In this document: positions 26,108 to 33,664 of the stretch, piece after piece
How the letters are laid out: each line of letters begins with the position of its first letter
Numbering within the stretch: position 1 is the first letter of the stretch
Assembly (NCBI RefSeq): GCF_005869225.1
Contig: NZ_SWFP01000011.1
Span: 62,001 to 126,000, forward strand
Length of the DNA: 64,000 nucleotides
Direction: 5' to 3'
DNA from: Dyadobacter bucti
GTDB taxonomy: Bacteria > Bacteroidota > Bacteroidia > Cytophagales > Spirosomataceae
Notes under the pieces: model-generated
Seen by the model: the letters and a program-made list of their open reading frames with translations, nothing else
The model's database searches: none
What the model was told of the DNA's origin: nothing
Program-made: the position numbers and the translations under genes

Positions 26108-27124
26108 CTACTCCAAAGAAACCATAGCCTTAATAACCCCACTAGCCGGATCCAGCCAACTCTCAAACCGATCCTTCACCTCCCCAAAAGCCACCCGATG
26201 CGTAATATAAGTTTTCGGGTCGATCAACCCGTTTTTCATACTCTTAATCACATGTTCGAAATCGGCCCTTGTAGCATTGCGGCTGCTCATAAGTGTGGCC
26301 TCACGCTTATGAAACTCAGGGTGGCTGAAACTGATATCGCCTTTTTGCAAACCTACCAGCACATACCTGCCACCATGGGCAAGGTAACTGAAGGCAGTAT
26401 TGATTGCCCGCAGGCTGCCCGTAGCATCAATGATAGCCGTAGGCATATCTCCTCCGGTAATCTCAGCTAATTTTTCGGCCACATTATCGGTCAAGCCATT
26501 GACGGTCGCGGATACGTTCAGTTTCTCCCGGCAAAATTCCAGTCTTGAATCGTTGATATCCAGCGCAATCACTTTCCCGCCCGCTATTCTTGCAAATTCC
26601 ATTACACCCAGACCAATCGGCCCGGCACCAACTACCAGTACGTGTTCACCCGCAATGATATCTGCCCGCCGGATTCCGTGGGCTCCGATGGCCAGCGGCT
26701 CCACAAGCGCGAGTTCGTCAAAACTGAGACCGTCGCCGTGAACAAGCGAATAGGAGGGGACCGATATGTATTCGAGCATACCTCCGTCGATATGCACACC
26801 GGAAACTTTCAGCGTGGTACAGCAGTTGGGTTTCCCCTGCCTGCACGCGATGCACTTTCCGCAATTGAAATAGGGAATAAAAGTAACCGCTTCCCCGACC
26901 GTGAAATCCGGTGCACCATCTGTTTCCACAATTTCACCGGCCAGCTCATGTCCGAGTATTCTGGGGTAATTAAAAAAAGGCTGGGTCCCTTCAAAAGCAT
27001 GCAGGTCGGTTCCGCAGACACCAACCCGTTTGATTTTGATAATGGTATGGTCTGGCGTCAAAACTGGCTTTTCAGCCTTCCGATATTCAAACTGACCCGG
27101 TGTGGTACAAACCAGTGTTTCCAT
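26108..27124 (-). CDS. Zinc-dependent medium-chain alcohol/polyol dehydrogenase
   Basis: A 338-aa MDR dehydrogenase that oxidises a sugar-derived polyol or acid with NAD(P). Catalytic zinc ligands are in GVCGTDLHAFEG and GHELAGEIVE; the structural zinc cysteines are CGKCIACRQGKPNCC; the Rossmann motif is VVGAGPIGLGVMEFA followed by ALDINDSRLEF (Asp, favouring NAD). Related to L-gulonate, L-galactonate or sorbitol dehydrogenases; the exact substrate is not readable. A GTG at 27133 overlaps the stop codon of the previous gene; I prefer the ATG at 27124 (METLVCTTPG), which fits the family start. Co-transcribed with the SDR and symporter genes. Confidence 0.88.
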   Translation of the reverse strand: METLVCTTPGQFEYRKAEKPVLTPDHTIIKIKRVGVCGTDLHAFEGTQPFFNYPRILGHELAGEIVETDGAPDFTVGEAVTFIPYFNCGKCIACRQGKPNCCTTLKVSGVHIDGGMLEYISVPSYSLVHGDGLSFDELALVEPLAIGAHGIRRADIIAGEHVLVVGAGPIGLGVMEFARIAGGKVIALDINDSRLEFCREKLNVSATVNGLTDNVAEKLAEITGGDMPTAIIDATGSLRAINTAFSYLAHGGRYVLVGLQKGDISFSHPEFHKREATLMSSRNATRADFEHVIKSMKNGLIDPKTYITHRVAFGEVKDRFESWLDPASGVIKAMVSLE

Positions 27125-27129
27125 ATTGA

Positions 27130-27918
27130 TCACGAATTGGCCAGTGCCCTGTCGAGGTGCACATAACCGCCGTCTACATAAATCAGCTGACCTGTTGTAT
27201 GGCTGGAACGTTGCGAAAGCAGGAAAACAGTCATATTGGCAATTTCCTCAGCCGTTGTCATGCGGTTTTCGAAAGGGATTTTCTCTACAATGGATTCCAA
27301 TGTTTCTTTTGGGTTCGGTAAGGTATTGATCCAACGTTCGTAAAGCGGTGTCCAGCATTCTGCCACGATCACCGAGTTAACGCGGATGCCATATTTCAGC
27401 AATTCAACCGCCCATTCCCGCGTCAGTGCATTCCTGCCACCATTGGCCGCTGCGTACGCCGACGTTCCGCCTTGTCCGGTATCAGCTGTTTTGGAGCTGA
27501 TATTGACAATTGCACCCTTCGATTCTTTCAAAGCAGGAAGCGCATAATGTACCATCAGGTAATAATGTACCATGTTTTTGTGGAGCGAATGCATGAAGCG
27601 CTCGTAATCGCCGCTTTCAAGCCCGACGCCGTCATTGGCACCTGCATTATTCACCAGGCCGTCGATCCGGCCAAATTCCTTCAAAACAGCATTGACTGCT
27701 TTTTCGGATGCTTCGGGCTGGGTAAGCTCTGCTTCGACCTGGAACGATTTGAAACCTTTACCGGCCAGATCATCCACCACTTTCTGGTTATCCACAGCAT
27801 TCCTGCCCACGATCACAGGTATCGCACCTTCTCCTGCCAAAACCTGTACAATTCCCTCGCCAATGCCTTTTGCGCCGCCGGTAACGATTATTACTTTATT
27901 TTGAAGCTGTAAATCCAT
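27130..27918 (-). CDS. Short-chain dehydrogenase, possibly L-fucose dehydrogenase
   Basis: A 262-aa SDR with a TGGAKGIGEGIV cofactor motif, NNAGA, catalytic Ser in NISSKTAD, and Tyr in SAYAAANGG. The usual YxxxK is YAAAN: the position of the catalytic Lys is Asn (codon AAT). The C-terminus DGGYVHLDRALA is characteristic of SDRs from sugar-oxidising clusters in Bacteroidota, several labelled L-fucose dehydrogenase. Its neighbours, a FucP-type symporter and a zinc dehydrogenase, support a role in oxidation of fucose or a similar sugar. Active or altered catalysis needs testing. Confidence 0.8.
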   Translation of the reverse strand: MDLQLQNKVIIVTGGAKGIGEGIVQVLAGEGAIPVIVGRNAVDNQKVVDDLAGKGFKSFQVEAELTQPEASEKAVNAVLKEFGRIDGLVNNAGANDGVGLESGDYERFMHSLHKNMVHYYLMVHYALPALKESKGAIVNISSKTADTGQGGTSAYAAANGGRNALTREWAVELLKYGIRVNSVIVAECWTPLYERWINTLPNPKETLESIVEKIPFENRMTTAEEIANMTVFLLSQRSSHTTGQLIYVDGGYVHLDRALANS

Positions 27919-27963
27919 AATAAACTGAATTGATAATGATTGGTATTAATACGCCAAAGGCGG

Positions 27964-29217
27964 CTAGTGAGACGCCCCGAGGGTTACATTTTTGATAGAA
28001 TTATTTTTGATCGCAAAATACAGAACGACCAGAAAACACACTGCCGGGACAATATAAGCCGTCTGAATAGAAGAGACATCCGAAACCTGGCCCATGATGA
28101 CCGGAAAAACCGCCCCGCCAACGATGGACATAATCACCAGCGACGACCCGATTTTGGTCTTCTCGCCCAATCCTCTGATGCTCAGCGCAAAAATGGTCGG
28201 GAACATGATCGACATGAAAAACTGAACGGCCACCAACGCATACACCGACACCATTCCCTGCGTGATCACTGCGATCACAAGTAACGCGACATTGATGACG
28301 CTGTAAATAGCCAGCAAACGCGGAGGAGCAATAAAACGCATCAGATAAGTACCTATAAAACGTCCGATCATAAAGCTAAGAAACGCGCCGGACAGCAGGT
28401 AAGCTGCGGTTTTTTCGTCGATTCCTGCCACTTTATCGGAAAAACGGATGAAGAAACTGCTGATACAAACCTGTGCGCCTACATAGAAAAACTGGGCTGC
28501 AATACCCAGAACCAGGTTTTTCTCAGAAAGTATAGAACCTTTTACTTTTCCAGGCGCATCTTTTTCCTCCTGAATTTCCGGAAGCGGTGTGCGCCAGATC
28601 AGCAAAGCAACCAGGAGAACCACAATTCCGATCACAATAAAGGGCATTTGTACAGAAGATGCCTCTGCCGTCAGGTATTCATTCAGCTGGCTGGCCGACA
28701 TCGATTGTTGTTCCTGCTCCGATAAATTAACGCCGGAAAGGATAAAAGTACCACCCATGAGCGGTGCCAGAAATGCCGCAAGGCCGTTGAAAGACTGAGC
28801 AAAATTGAGCCGCTGCGTGGCTGAATCCGCGTCTCCCAAAACAGTGATGTAAGGATTGGCAGCGGTTTCCAGCAAAGTAAGCCCGCTGGCAATGATGAAC
28901 AATGCTACCAGGAAAAAGCTGAACTGCCTCAGCTCCGCCGCCGGGTAAAAAAGGAAAGTACCGAAGGCAAAAAGCAGCAATCCGAGCGTAATACCGGCTT
29001 TGTAACCGTATTTTTTCATGAAAAGACCTGCGGGCAATGCGATCAGGAAGTAGGCGATGTAGGAGGCCGAGTCGATCAGGGCAGATTGAAAATCACTGAG
29101 CTGACATGCTTTTTTCAGGTGGGGAATTAGTATCGGGTTCAGGTTTAATGCAAATCCCCAGAGAAAGAACAGAGAGGTAATAAGAATGATAGCCAGCCGC
29201 GTCTTACGATCTGTCAT
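27964..29217 (-). CDS. fucP: Sugar:H+ symporter of the FucP family (MFS)
   Basis: A 417-aa inner-membrane major facilitator with 12 predicted helices. The start is typical of FucP proteins: SLFFLWGFALNLNPILIPHL, then SASYIAYFLIALPAGLFMKK, in which FucP has its conserved Asn and Asp residues; mid-protein TAAYLLSGAFLSFMIGRFIG. It imports L-fucose or a related hexose with protons. First gene of the minus-strand sugar cluster; the AraC gene is divergent. Specificity for fucose is inferred and not proven; GluP-type glucose/galactose transport is the alternative. Confidence 0.85.
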   Translation of the reverse strand: MTDRKTRLAIILITSLFFLWGFALNLNPILIPHLKKACQLSDFQSALIDSASYIAYFLIALPAGLFMKKYGYKAGITLGLLLFAFGTFLFYPAAELRQFSFFLVALFIIASGLTLLETAANPYITVLGDADSATQRLNFAQSFNGLAAFLAPLMGGTFILSGVNLSEQEQQSMSASQLNEYLTAEASSVQMPFIVIGIVVLLVALLIWRTPLPEIQEEKDAPGKVKGSILSEKNLVLGIAAQFFYVGAQVCISSFFIRFSDKVAGIDEKTAAYLLSGAFLSFMIGRFIGTYLMRFIAPPRLLAIYSVINVALLVIAVITQGMVSVYALVAVQFFMSIMFPTIFALSIRGLGEKTKIGSSLVIMSIVGGAVFPVIMGQVSDVSSIQTAYIVPAVCFLVVLYFAIKNNSIKNVTLGASH

Positions 29218-29277
29218 AGTGTTTTAGCAGTTAAGGGTTCCGGAAACAGTTCTGGTAAAATTAAACAATGCAAAGGA

Positions 29278-29292
29278 ATTATATTTTATAAT
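29278..29292. promoter_or_regulatory. Small inverted repeat between fucP and araC
   Basis: ATTATA-TTT-TATAAT is a perfect 6-bp inverted repeat midway in the 161-bp region shared by the divergent genes. It may be part of the fucP promoter or an operator; AT-richness makes chance likely. Confidence 0.3.
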
Positions 29293-29378
29293 GAAGATAT
29301 GCCGACTATTTATCCAAGTAATGAGATATTTTAACATCTTTTTGAAAATGATCTGATCGATCGTGTATAAATTTCACC

Positions 29379-30266
29379 ATGAAACCCCGTCTATTAAAGG
29401 TTCCCACAGCCCCGTCTTACTCTTTCAGTGTACGTCTCGACAAAGTCCCCAATCTCAATAACCGCTGGCATTACCATCCGGAAATCGAGCTCATTCATTT
29501 TCACCGGGGCTCAGGCACCCAGTTTGTAGGCGACGATATCAAACGTTTTGCCAAAGACGACATCGTGCTGGTGGGAAGCGGTTTGCCGCATTACTGGCGG
29601 GACGATGACGATATGCAGGATCCTGACCGAAGCCAGCCCTATTCAACGGTTATTCACTTTGCGCCTGATTTCTGGGGCAGCCGTTTTCTGGATCTGATGG
29701 AAAACAAACCGATCAAACAGGTACTGGAAAAGGCGCAGCGGGGCCTGCTGCTTTCGGGGCAGCTGCGGCAGCAGGTAGCCGGGCTCATGGAAAAGATACT
29801 GTATGCCGAAGGTCCCGACCGTATCATTACCCTGCTGGAAATGCTGTGGCTGATCTCCCGGTCCAGTCAATATACGTTACTGTCGTCCATGGGTTATCAG
29901 CGGGATCTTTCGGAATCGGACAGCGACAGGATCAATGCGATCTACAATTACACATTAAGCCATTTTCACCGGAAGGTCACCCTGGAAGAAATCGCCGAGA
30001 TTGCCGGTATGGTACCCAATTCCTTTTGCAGATATTTCAAATCGAGGACAGGGAAAACGTATTCGCAGTTCCTGATGGAAATAAGGGTAGGGTATTCCTG
30101 CAAGCTGCTGATGGAACGGGATATCAGTATCAAGCAGCTTTGTTTTGAAAGCGGTTTTATGAATTTCAGCTGCTTTCACAGGCGGTTTAAAGCGGTTACA
30201 GGCCAAAGCCCGCAAAGTTACCGCGAGGCTTTTGTTCAGACTTTGCCGAATATGTCGGCCCGGTAA
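29379..30266 (+). CDS. AraC-family transcriptional regulator
   Basis: A 295-aa regulator with a cupin-like sensing domain (residues 20-110, RWHYHPEIELIHFHRGSGTQ) and a C-terminal double HTH (KVTLEEIAEIAGMVPNSFCR and SIKQLCFESGFMNFSCFHRR, ending in FKAVTGQSPQSYRE). It is divergent from the sugar-uptake cluster and most likely activates it in response to the sugar or its breakdown products. 85 bp separate it from the XRE gene. Confidence 0.9.
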   Translation: MKPRLLKVPTAPSYSFSVRLDKVPNLNNRWHYHPEIELIHFHRGSGTQFVGDDIKRFAKDDIVLVGSGLPHYWRDDDDMQDPDRSQPYSTVIHFAPDFWGSRFLDLMENKPIKQVLEKAQRGLLLSGQLRQQVAGLMEKILYAEGPDRIITLLEMLWLISRSSQYTLLSSMGYQRDLSESDSDRINAIYNYTLSHFHRKVTLEEIAEIAGMVPNSFCRYFKSRTGKTYSQFLMEIRVGYSCKLLMERDISIKQLCFESGFMNFSCFHRRFKAVTGQSPQSYREAFVQTLPNMSAR

Positions 30267-30350
30267 ATTACATTCAAGTGCCTGTAAATTATCCCGAGAC
30301 TTCCCGCCGGATTTATATAAATTGCCTTTTCAACGAAACTACCTTTCCGC

Positions 30351-30776
30351 ATGACACATACTACCTCCAATCCCAGCATCCACGAAGGCCGCAATCTGAA
30401 ACGCTTCCGCGAACTTCTGGGGATCAAACAAGAATTCCTGGCTTTCGAGCTCGGCAGCGAGTGGAACCAGCAGAAAGTTTCCTTATTGGAACAAAGAGAA
30501 AAAATCGATTCCGACATATTGGAACAAGTGTCGGCCATACTTAAAATACCGGCTGAAGCGATCCGAAGCTTTGATGAAGAGAAAGCGATTTATAACATAT
30601 CCTGCAACTTCGCAGACAACGCTGTAAACAATAACGGTGTGAACATTCAGCACATCAATCCCATCGACAAAATCATTCAACTCCACGAGGAGAAAATTGC
30701 TTTGTATGAGCGGATGCTGAAGGAGAAAGATGAGATGATGGGGCGGTTGGAGCGGTTGATTGGGGGAGATAAATAG
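30351..30776 (+). CDS. XRE-type helix-turn-helix regulator
   Basis: A 141-aa protein with an N-terminal Cro/CI-like HTH (EGRNLKRFRELLGIKQEFLA and SEWNQQKVSLLEQREKIDSD), a middle segment with Asn/Val-rich NNNGVNIQHINP, and a C-terminal coiled-coil stretch (LHEEKIALYERMLKEKDEMM). This domain order is widespread in Bacteroidota. It lies 44 bp before a zeta-like kinase gene and may repress that module, or belong to it by accident. Target operators could be the inverted repeat at 30786-30808. Confidence 0.8.
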   Translation: MTHTTSNPSIHEGRNLKRFRELLGIKQEFLAFELGSEWNQQKVSLLEQREKIDSDILEQVSAILKIPAEAIRSFDEEKAIYNISCNFADNAVNNNGVNIQHINPIDKIIQLHEEKIALYERMLKEKDEMMGRLERLIGGDK

Positions 30777-30785
30777 AAAACTTTA

Positions 30786-30808
30786 AAGTATACTCTGATA
30801 CTATACTT
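30786..30808. promoter_or_regulatory. Inverted repeat before the zeta-like gene
   Basis: AAGTATA and TATACTT are perfect 7-bp arms 9 bp apart, between the XRE and zeta-like genes. TATACTTG (30802-30809) is also a one-mismatch -7 box, so an operator over a promoter is plausible. Confidence 0.45.
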
Positions 30809-30820
30809 GCAACTCATCTC

Positions 30821-31399
30821 ATGGCGGATAAAGACCTTTACATAATCGCAGGCTGCAATGGAGCAGGAAAAACTGCTGCCTCGTTTGCAATATTGCCTGA
30901 AATTCTGGAATGTAAAGAATTTGTAAATGCCGATGAAATTGCAAAAGGAGTATCTCCATTTCAGCCGGAAAAGGTTGCGTTAGAGGCGGGGCGTATTATG
31001 CTGAACAGGATTAATGAGCTATTAAACAGTGAAAACAGCTTTGCATTCGAAACAACATTGTCGACCAGAAGCTATAGGCAAAAAATAGAGGAAGCAAAGA
31101 AAAAAGGATTTACAATAACGTTGATTTTCTTCTGGTTGAAAAATGTCGAGTTGGCAAAAGAACGTGTCAAAATGAGAGTTTCGGAGGGAGGCCACAACAT
31201 TGAGCCGGATGTAATTGAAAGGAGATATATTAAAGGTATTAAGAACCTATTTGATATTTATTTACCAATTGTTGATTATGCCTTTTTAATTGATAACTCT
31301 TTTGAAAAGGAAGAATTGGTAGCAAGGAAGACAGTTAGCTCTGACTTAGAGATTATTCAAAACGACAAATACGATCAAATAAGAAACTATTATGGCTAA
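30821..31399 (+). CDS. Zeta-toxin-like P-loop kinase
   Basis: A 192-aa nucleotide-binding protein of the zeta toxin/AAA_33 group. Walker A is GCNGAGKTAAS at about residues 11-21; the FVNADEIAKGVSP and FAFETTLSTRSYRQ blocks are family hallmarks (the latter the substrate-binding region), with the late Arg in RVKMRVSEGGHNIEPDVIER. Zeta toxins phosphorylate UDP-activated sugars needed for peptidoglycan; many chromosomal relatives have other or unknown substrates. It overlaps by 8 bp with a 52-aa gene downstream, the possible antitoxin. Most genes of this type keep such a partner. Confidence 0.85.
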   Translation: MADKDLYIIAGCNGAGKTAASFAILPEILECKEFVNADEIAKGVSPFQPEKVALEAGRIMLNRINELLNSENSFAFETTLSTRSYRQKIEEAKKKGFTITLIFFWLKNVELAKERVKMRVSEGGHNIEPDVIERRYIKGIKNLFDIYLPIVDYAFLIDNSFEKEELVARKTVSSDLEIIQNDKYDQIRNYYG

Positions 31400-31550
31400 T
31401 ATTAAAAAGCAATTGGAATTACAGGAAAAAATCCTTTTCGGGCTCCAAAAAACCCGGGAAACTGTTATTGCGCTAAAAAAACAAAAAGACACTGCGCTTG
31501 TTGTGATGAGGGGCGACGAAATCGTGAAGATTAAACCTTGGGAAAAGTAA
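31392..31550 (+). CDS. Small protein downstream of zeta-like kinase, possible antitoxin
   Basis: A 52-aa gene starting MANIKKQLELQEKILFG at the ATG at 31392, which overlaps the end of the kinase gene (8 bp), and ending with DEIVKIKPWEK at the TAA at 31548-31550. The N-terminal half is helical, the second half KDTALVVMRGDEIVKIKP looks like a two-stranded hairpin. Small partners of zeta-like proteins elsewhere often end in a similar motif (basic residue, DG or GD, V, P). No homologue can be proved here. Function as antitoxin is inferred only from position. Confidence 0.7.
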   Translation: MANIKKQLELQEKILFGLQKTRETVIALKKQKDTALVVMRGDEIVKIKPWEK

Positions 31551-31576
31551 GAATCTAGTTATTTCTGACCCCCCCC

Positions 31577-32326
31577 TCACCGAATATTCATAAACCGCTG
31601 CACTTCTTCCTTTTTTCTTCTTGATATCTCGATCCGCGAACCGTCGGTCAGGATCACATATTCGCTGTTGTTGGTGATGCGTATAATGTGGTCGGCGTTG
31701 ACGAGGTGCGATTTGTGGGTGCGGAGAAATCTGAAATCCGCCAGCATGTCTTCGAAATGCTTCAATGTTTTGCTGGCAATGAACGGTTTTCTGCCCACCA
31801 GATGTATGGCCGTGTAATTTCTGTTGGCTTCGAGGCGGAGTATTTCGCTCACACCAAAGAAAAATATGCCGTCTGAACAGGCAATAGACAAACGAAATTC
31901 ATTGGCGGAGTCTTTCCCCAGGTTACTCAGCAGATTATGGAAGAGCAGCCGCCTTTGCCGGATCATGTCTTGTTTGTTGAGATGCCTGCGAATGGACAGA
32001 ATCAGTTCACCCGGATCAATAGGTTTCATCAGATAATCAAGTGCGCTGAAACGGATAGCCTGAATGGCGTACTGATTGTAGGAGGTAGTGAAAATGATGT
32101 CAAACGCAGGATCATCGATCGTTTGCAGGAAATCGAACCCACTTTGACCCGGCATCTCAATGTCAAGAAAAACAATACCGGGGCGATAGTTGAGCAGGAT
32201 TTTCTGAGCTTCTTCCACGGAAGCCGCCTGCTTAATTTCGATTACCTCGGGAATGTAGTTGTGTATGTAGTGAAAAAGCACATTGCGGGCTTTGGCTTCA
32301 TCATCGATAATTAAAACCTTTATCAT
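31577..32326 (-). CDS. LytTR-type response regulator
   Basis: A 249-aa regulator with receiver domain (KVLIIDDEAKARN; phospho-acceptor Asp in IVFLDIEMPGQSG; Lys in DYLMKPIDPGE) and a C-terminal LytTR DNA-binding domain (ILRLEANRNYTAIHLVGRKP, FLRTHKSHLVNADHI). Such proteins are usually paired with a LytS/His_kinase membrane sensor; no kinase gene is adjacent, so it is an orphan here. A tract of eight C lies just past its 3' end (31569-31576). Confidence 0.92.
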   Translation of the reverse strand: MIKVLIIDDEAKARNVLFHYIHNYIPEVIEIKQAASVEEAQKILLNYRPGIVFLDIEMPGQSGFDFLQTIDDPAFDIIFTTSYNQYAIQAIRFSALDYLMKPIDPGELILSIRRHLNKQDMIRQRRLLFHNLLSNLGKDSANEFRLSIACSDGIFFFGVSEILRLEANRNYTAIHLVGRKPFIASKTLKHFEDMLADFRFLRTHKSHLVNADHIIRITNNSEYVILTDGSRIEISRRKKEEVQRFMNIR

Positions 32327-32432
32327 ACGAAAACTCCATTAGTGTGTTTGAAGTCTCGTAAAGTATTGAATTTATTACGTGTTAGCCCGATGCACTTTAC
32401 CAGCGGATTGCCGCAATTATTTAAAGGCGGTT

Positions 32433-33461
32433 CTAATGATTCTGGATGTCACTATATCCCAGCGGTTTTTTCTGGAAACTGTAAATGAGATAAAAGAGCG
32501 CTGGAAGAATGAAAATGCTTCCGGCCAGCAGCGCAACGCCCAGTGCCTGCATCGTTTTTTCCTGTCCGCCATGTTCCAGCAGCGAAAGATAGCCGCCGTC
32601 TTTGAGGATGACGATTTTGGGAAAATGGCGGTAAGTTGTCGTAAGCAGGATCATAGTAACCTGAAAACCGGCCAGAGGCCGGAGCAGGCCTATCTTGCCC
32701 TGATACAACTGGTACCACATCAGAACAAGGGACAACGTAGCGGACAAAATGGCGATCCGGCCAACCCAGTTCCCGAATACCCATTCTATCAGAGGGATTT
32801 TTTCAACATAGGCTGCTATAAACACCAGCGCTCCGCAGATGACGGCGGCAATATTGAAAAATTGGGCTTTGTGTGCAAAACGGAGACGCTCGGTTTCTTC
32901 ATTGGTCTCTCCGATGAGATATACAGATGCAAGAAAACCGCAAATGGCGACGGTAAACAATCCTACTGAAACAGAAAACCAGTGCAGCCAGCTGAAAATA
33001 TATGCGGAAAGAAAAGTATCCGCCTGCGGGTCAATATGCCCGGAAACCGCACTTCCGGCGATGATACCCAGAAATAGAGGTGTGATAAAACTGGAATAGG
33101 CGAAAATCGGATTGTAGAGATTTTGCATATCGTCCACGACGGCGTCGTAATGCCGGAACGTAAAAGCAGTGCCTCTTGCAATGATCCCTAAAAGCATGAT
33201 CGTCAGCGGAATATGCAAATTGACGGACATGGTGGAATAAATAACCGGAAAGCCCACAAAAAGAATTACTATGGCGATGATCAGCCACATGTGGTTTGCT
33301 TCCCAGATCGGGCCGATGGCGGAATATAGAGTTTTACGGGTAACCTCTTTATTTCTTTTGGAGGTAAAAAGCTCAATGATCCCCGCACCATAATCCGCCC
33401 CGCCCAGTAGCAGGTAGAGGAGAATGGAGGTCCAGAGGAAGGTGATGACGATGTAGAGCAT
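32433..33461 (-). CDS. cydB: Cytochrome bd ubiquinol oxidase subunit II
   Basis: CydB with CydA forms the quinol-oxidising, oxygen-reducing terminal oxidase of the inner membrane that works at low oxygen. The 342-aa protein has eight or nine helices; conserved motifs are LLGGADYGAGIIELF, GPIWEANHMWLIIAIVILFVG and FPVIYSTMSVNLHIPL, which belong to the bd family. The E/H residues of EANH match those found in active oxidases. It follows cydA after a repeat-filled gap of 203 bp, unusually long for an operon pair. Confidence 0.95.
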   Translation of the reverse strand: MLYIVITFLWTSILLYLLLGGADYGAGIIELFTSKRNKEVTRKTLYSAIGPIWEANHMWLIIAIVILFVGFPVIYSTMSVNLHIPLTIMLLGIIARGTAFTFRHYDAVVDDMQNLYNPIFAYSSFITPLFLGIIAGSAVSGHIDPQADTFLSAYIFSWLHWFSVSVGLFTVAICGFLASVYLIGETNEETERLRFAHKAQFFNIAAVICGALVFIAAYVEKIPLIEWVFGNWVGRIAILSATLSLVLMWYQLYQGKIGLLRPLAGFQVTMILLTTTYRHFPKIVILKDGGYLSLLEHGGQEKTMQALGVALLAGSIFILPALFYLIYSFQKKPLGYSDIQNH

Positions 33462-33664
33462 TTTTTAATGATTGAATGAGTGAATGAGCCGCCGTGGAAC
33501 GGGGAATGACTGAATGAGCCGCCGTGGAACGGGGAATGACTGAATGACTGAATGAGGATTTGGAACAATGAATGACCTTTTGACCATAAATGACCTAATG
33601 ACTATCTATGACAACCAATGACCCAATGAAAATTAATGACTACAAATGACTTTATTAACCTGAC
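33462..33664. repeat. cydA-cydB spacer made of TCATT repeats with duplicated 30-bp unit
   Basis: Read along the gene direction (minus strand) this is mostly TCATT words (GTCATT at 6-10 bp spacing near cydA, TCATTCAGTCATTCA near cydB). Two exact 30-bp units with the core GCCGCCGTGGAACGGGG lie head-to-tail at 33481-33510 and 33511-33540; the same core occurs at 966-994 in front of the ABC permease gene. No coding sequence is seen. Confidence 0.85.

Noticed and set aside
31566-31576. Run of eight C as a phase-variation switch
   Set aside because: It is outside any coding sequence, past the 3' end of the LytTR gene.
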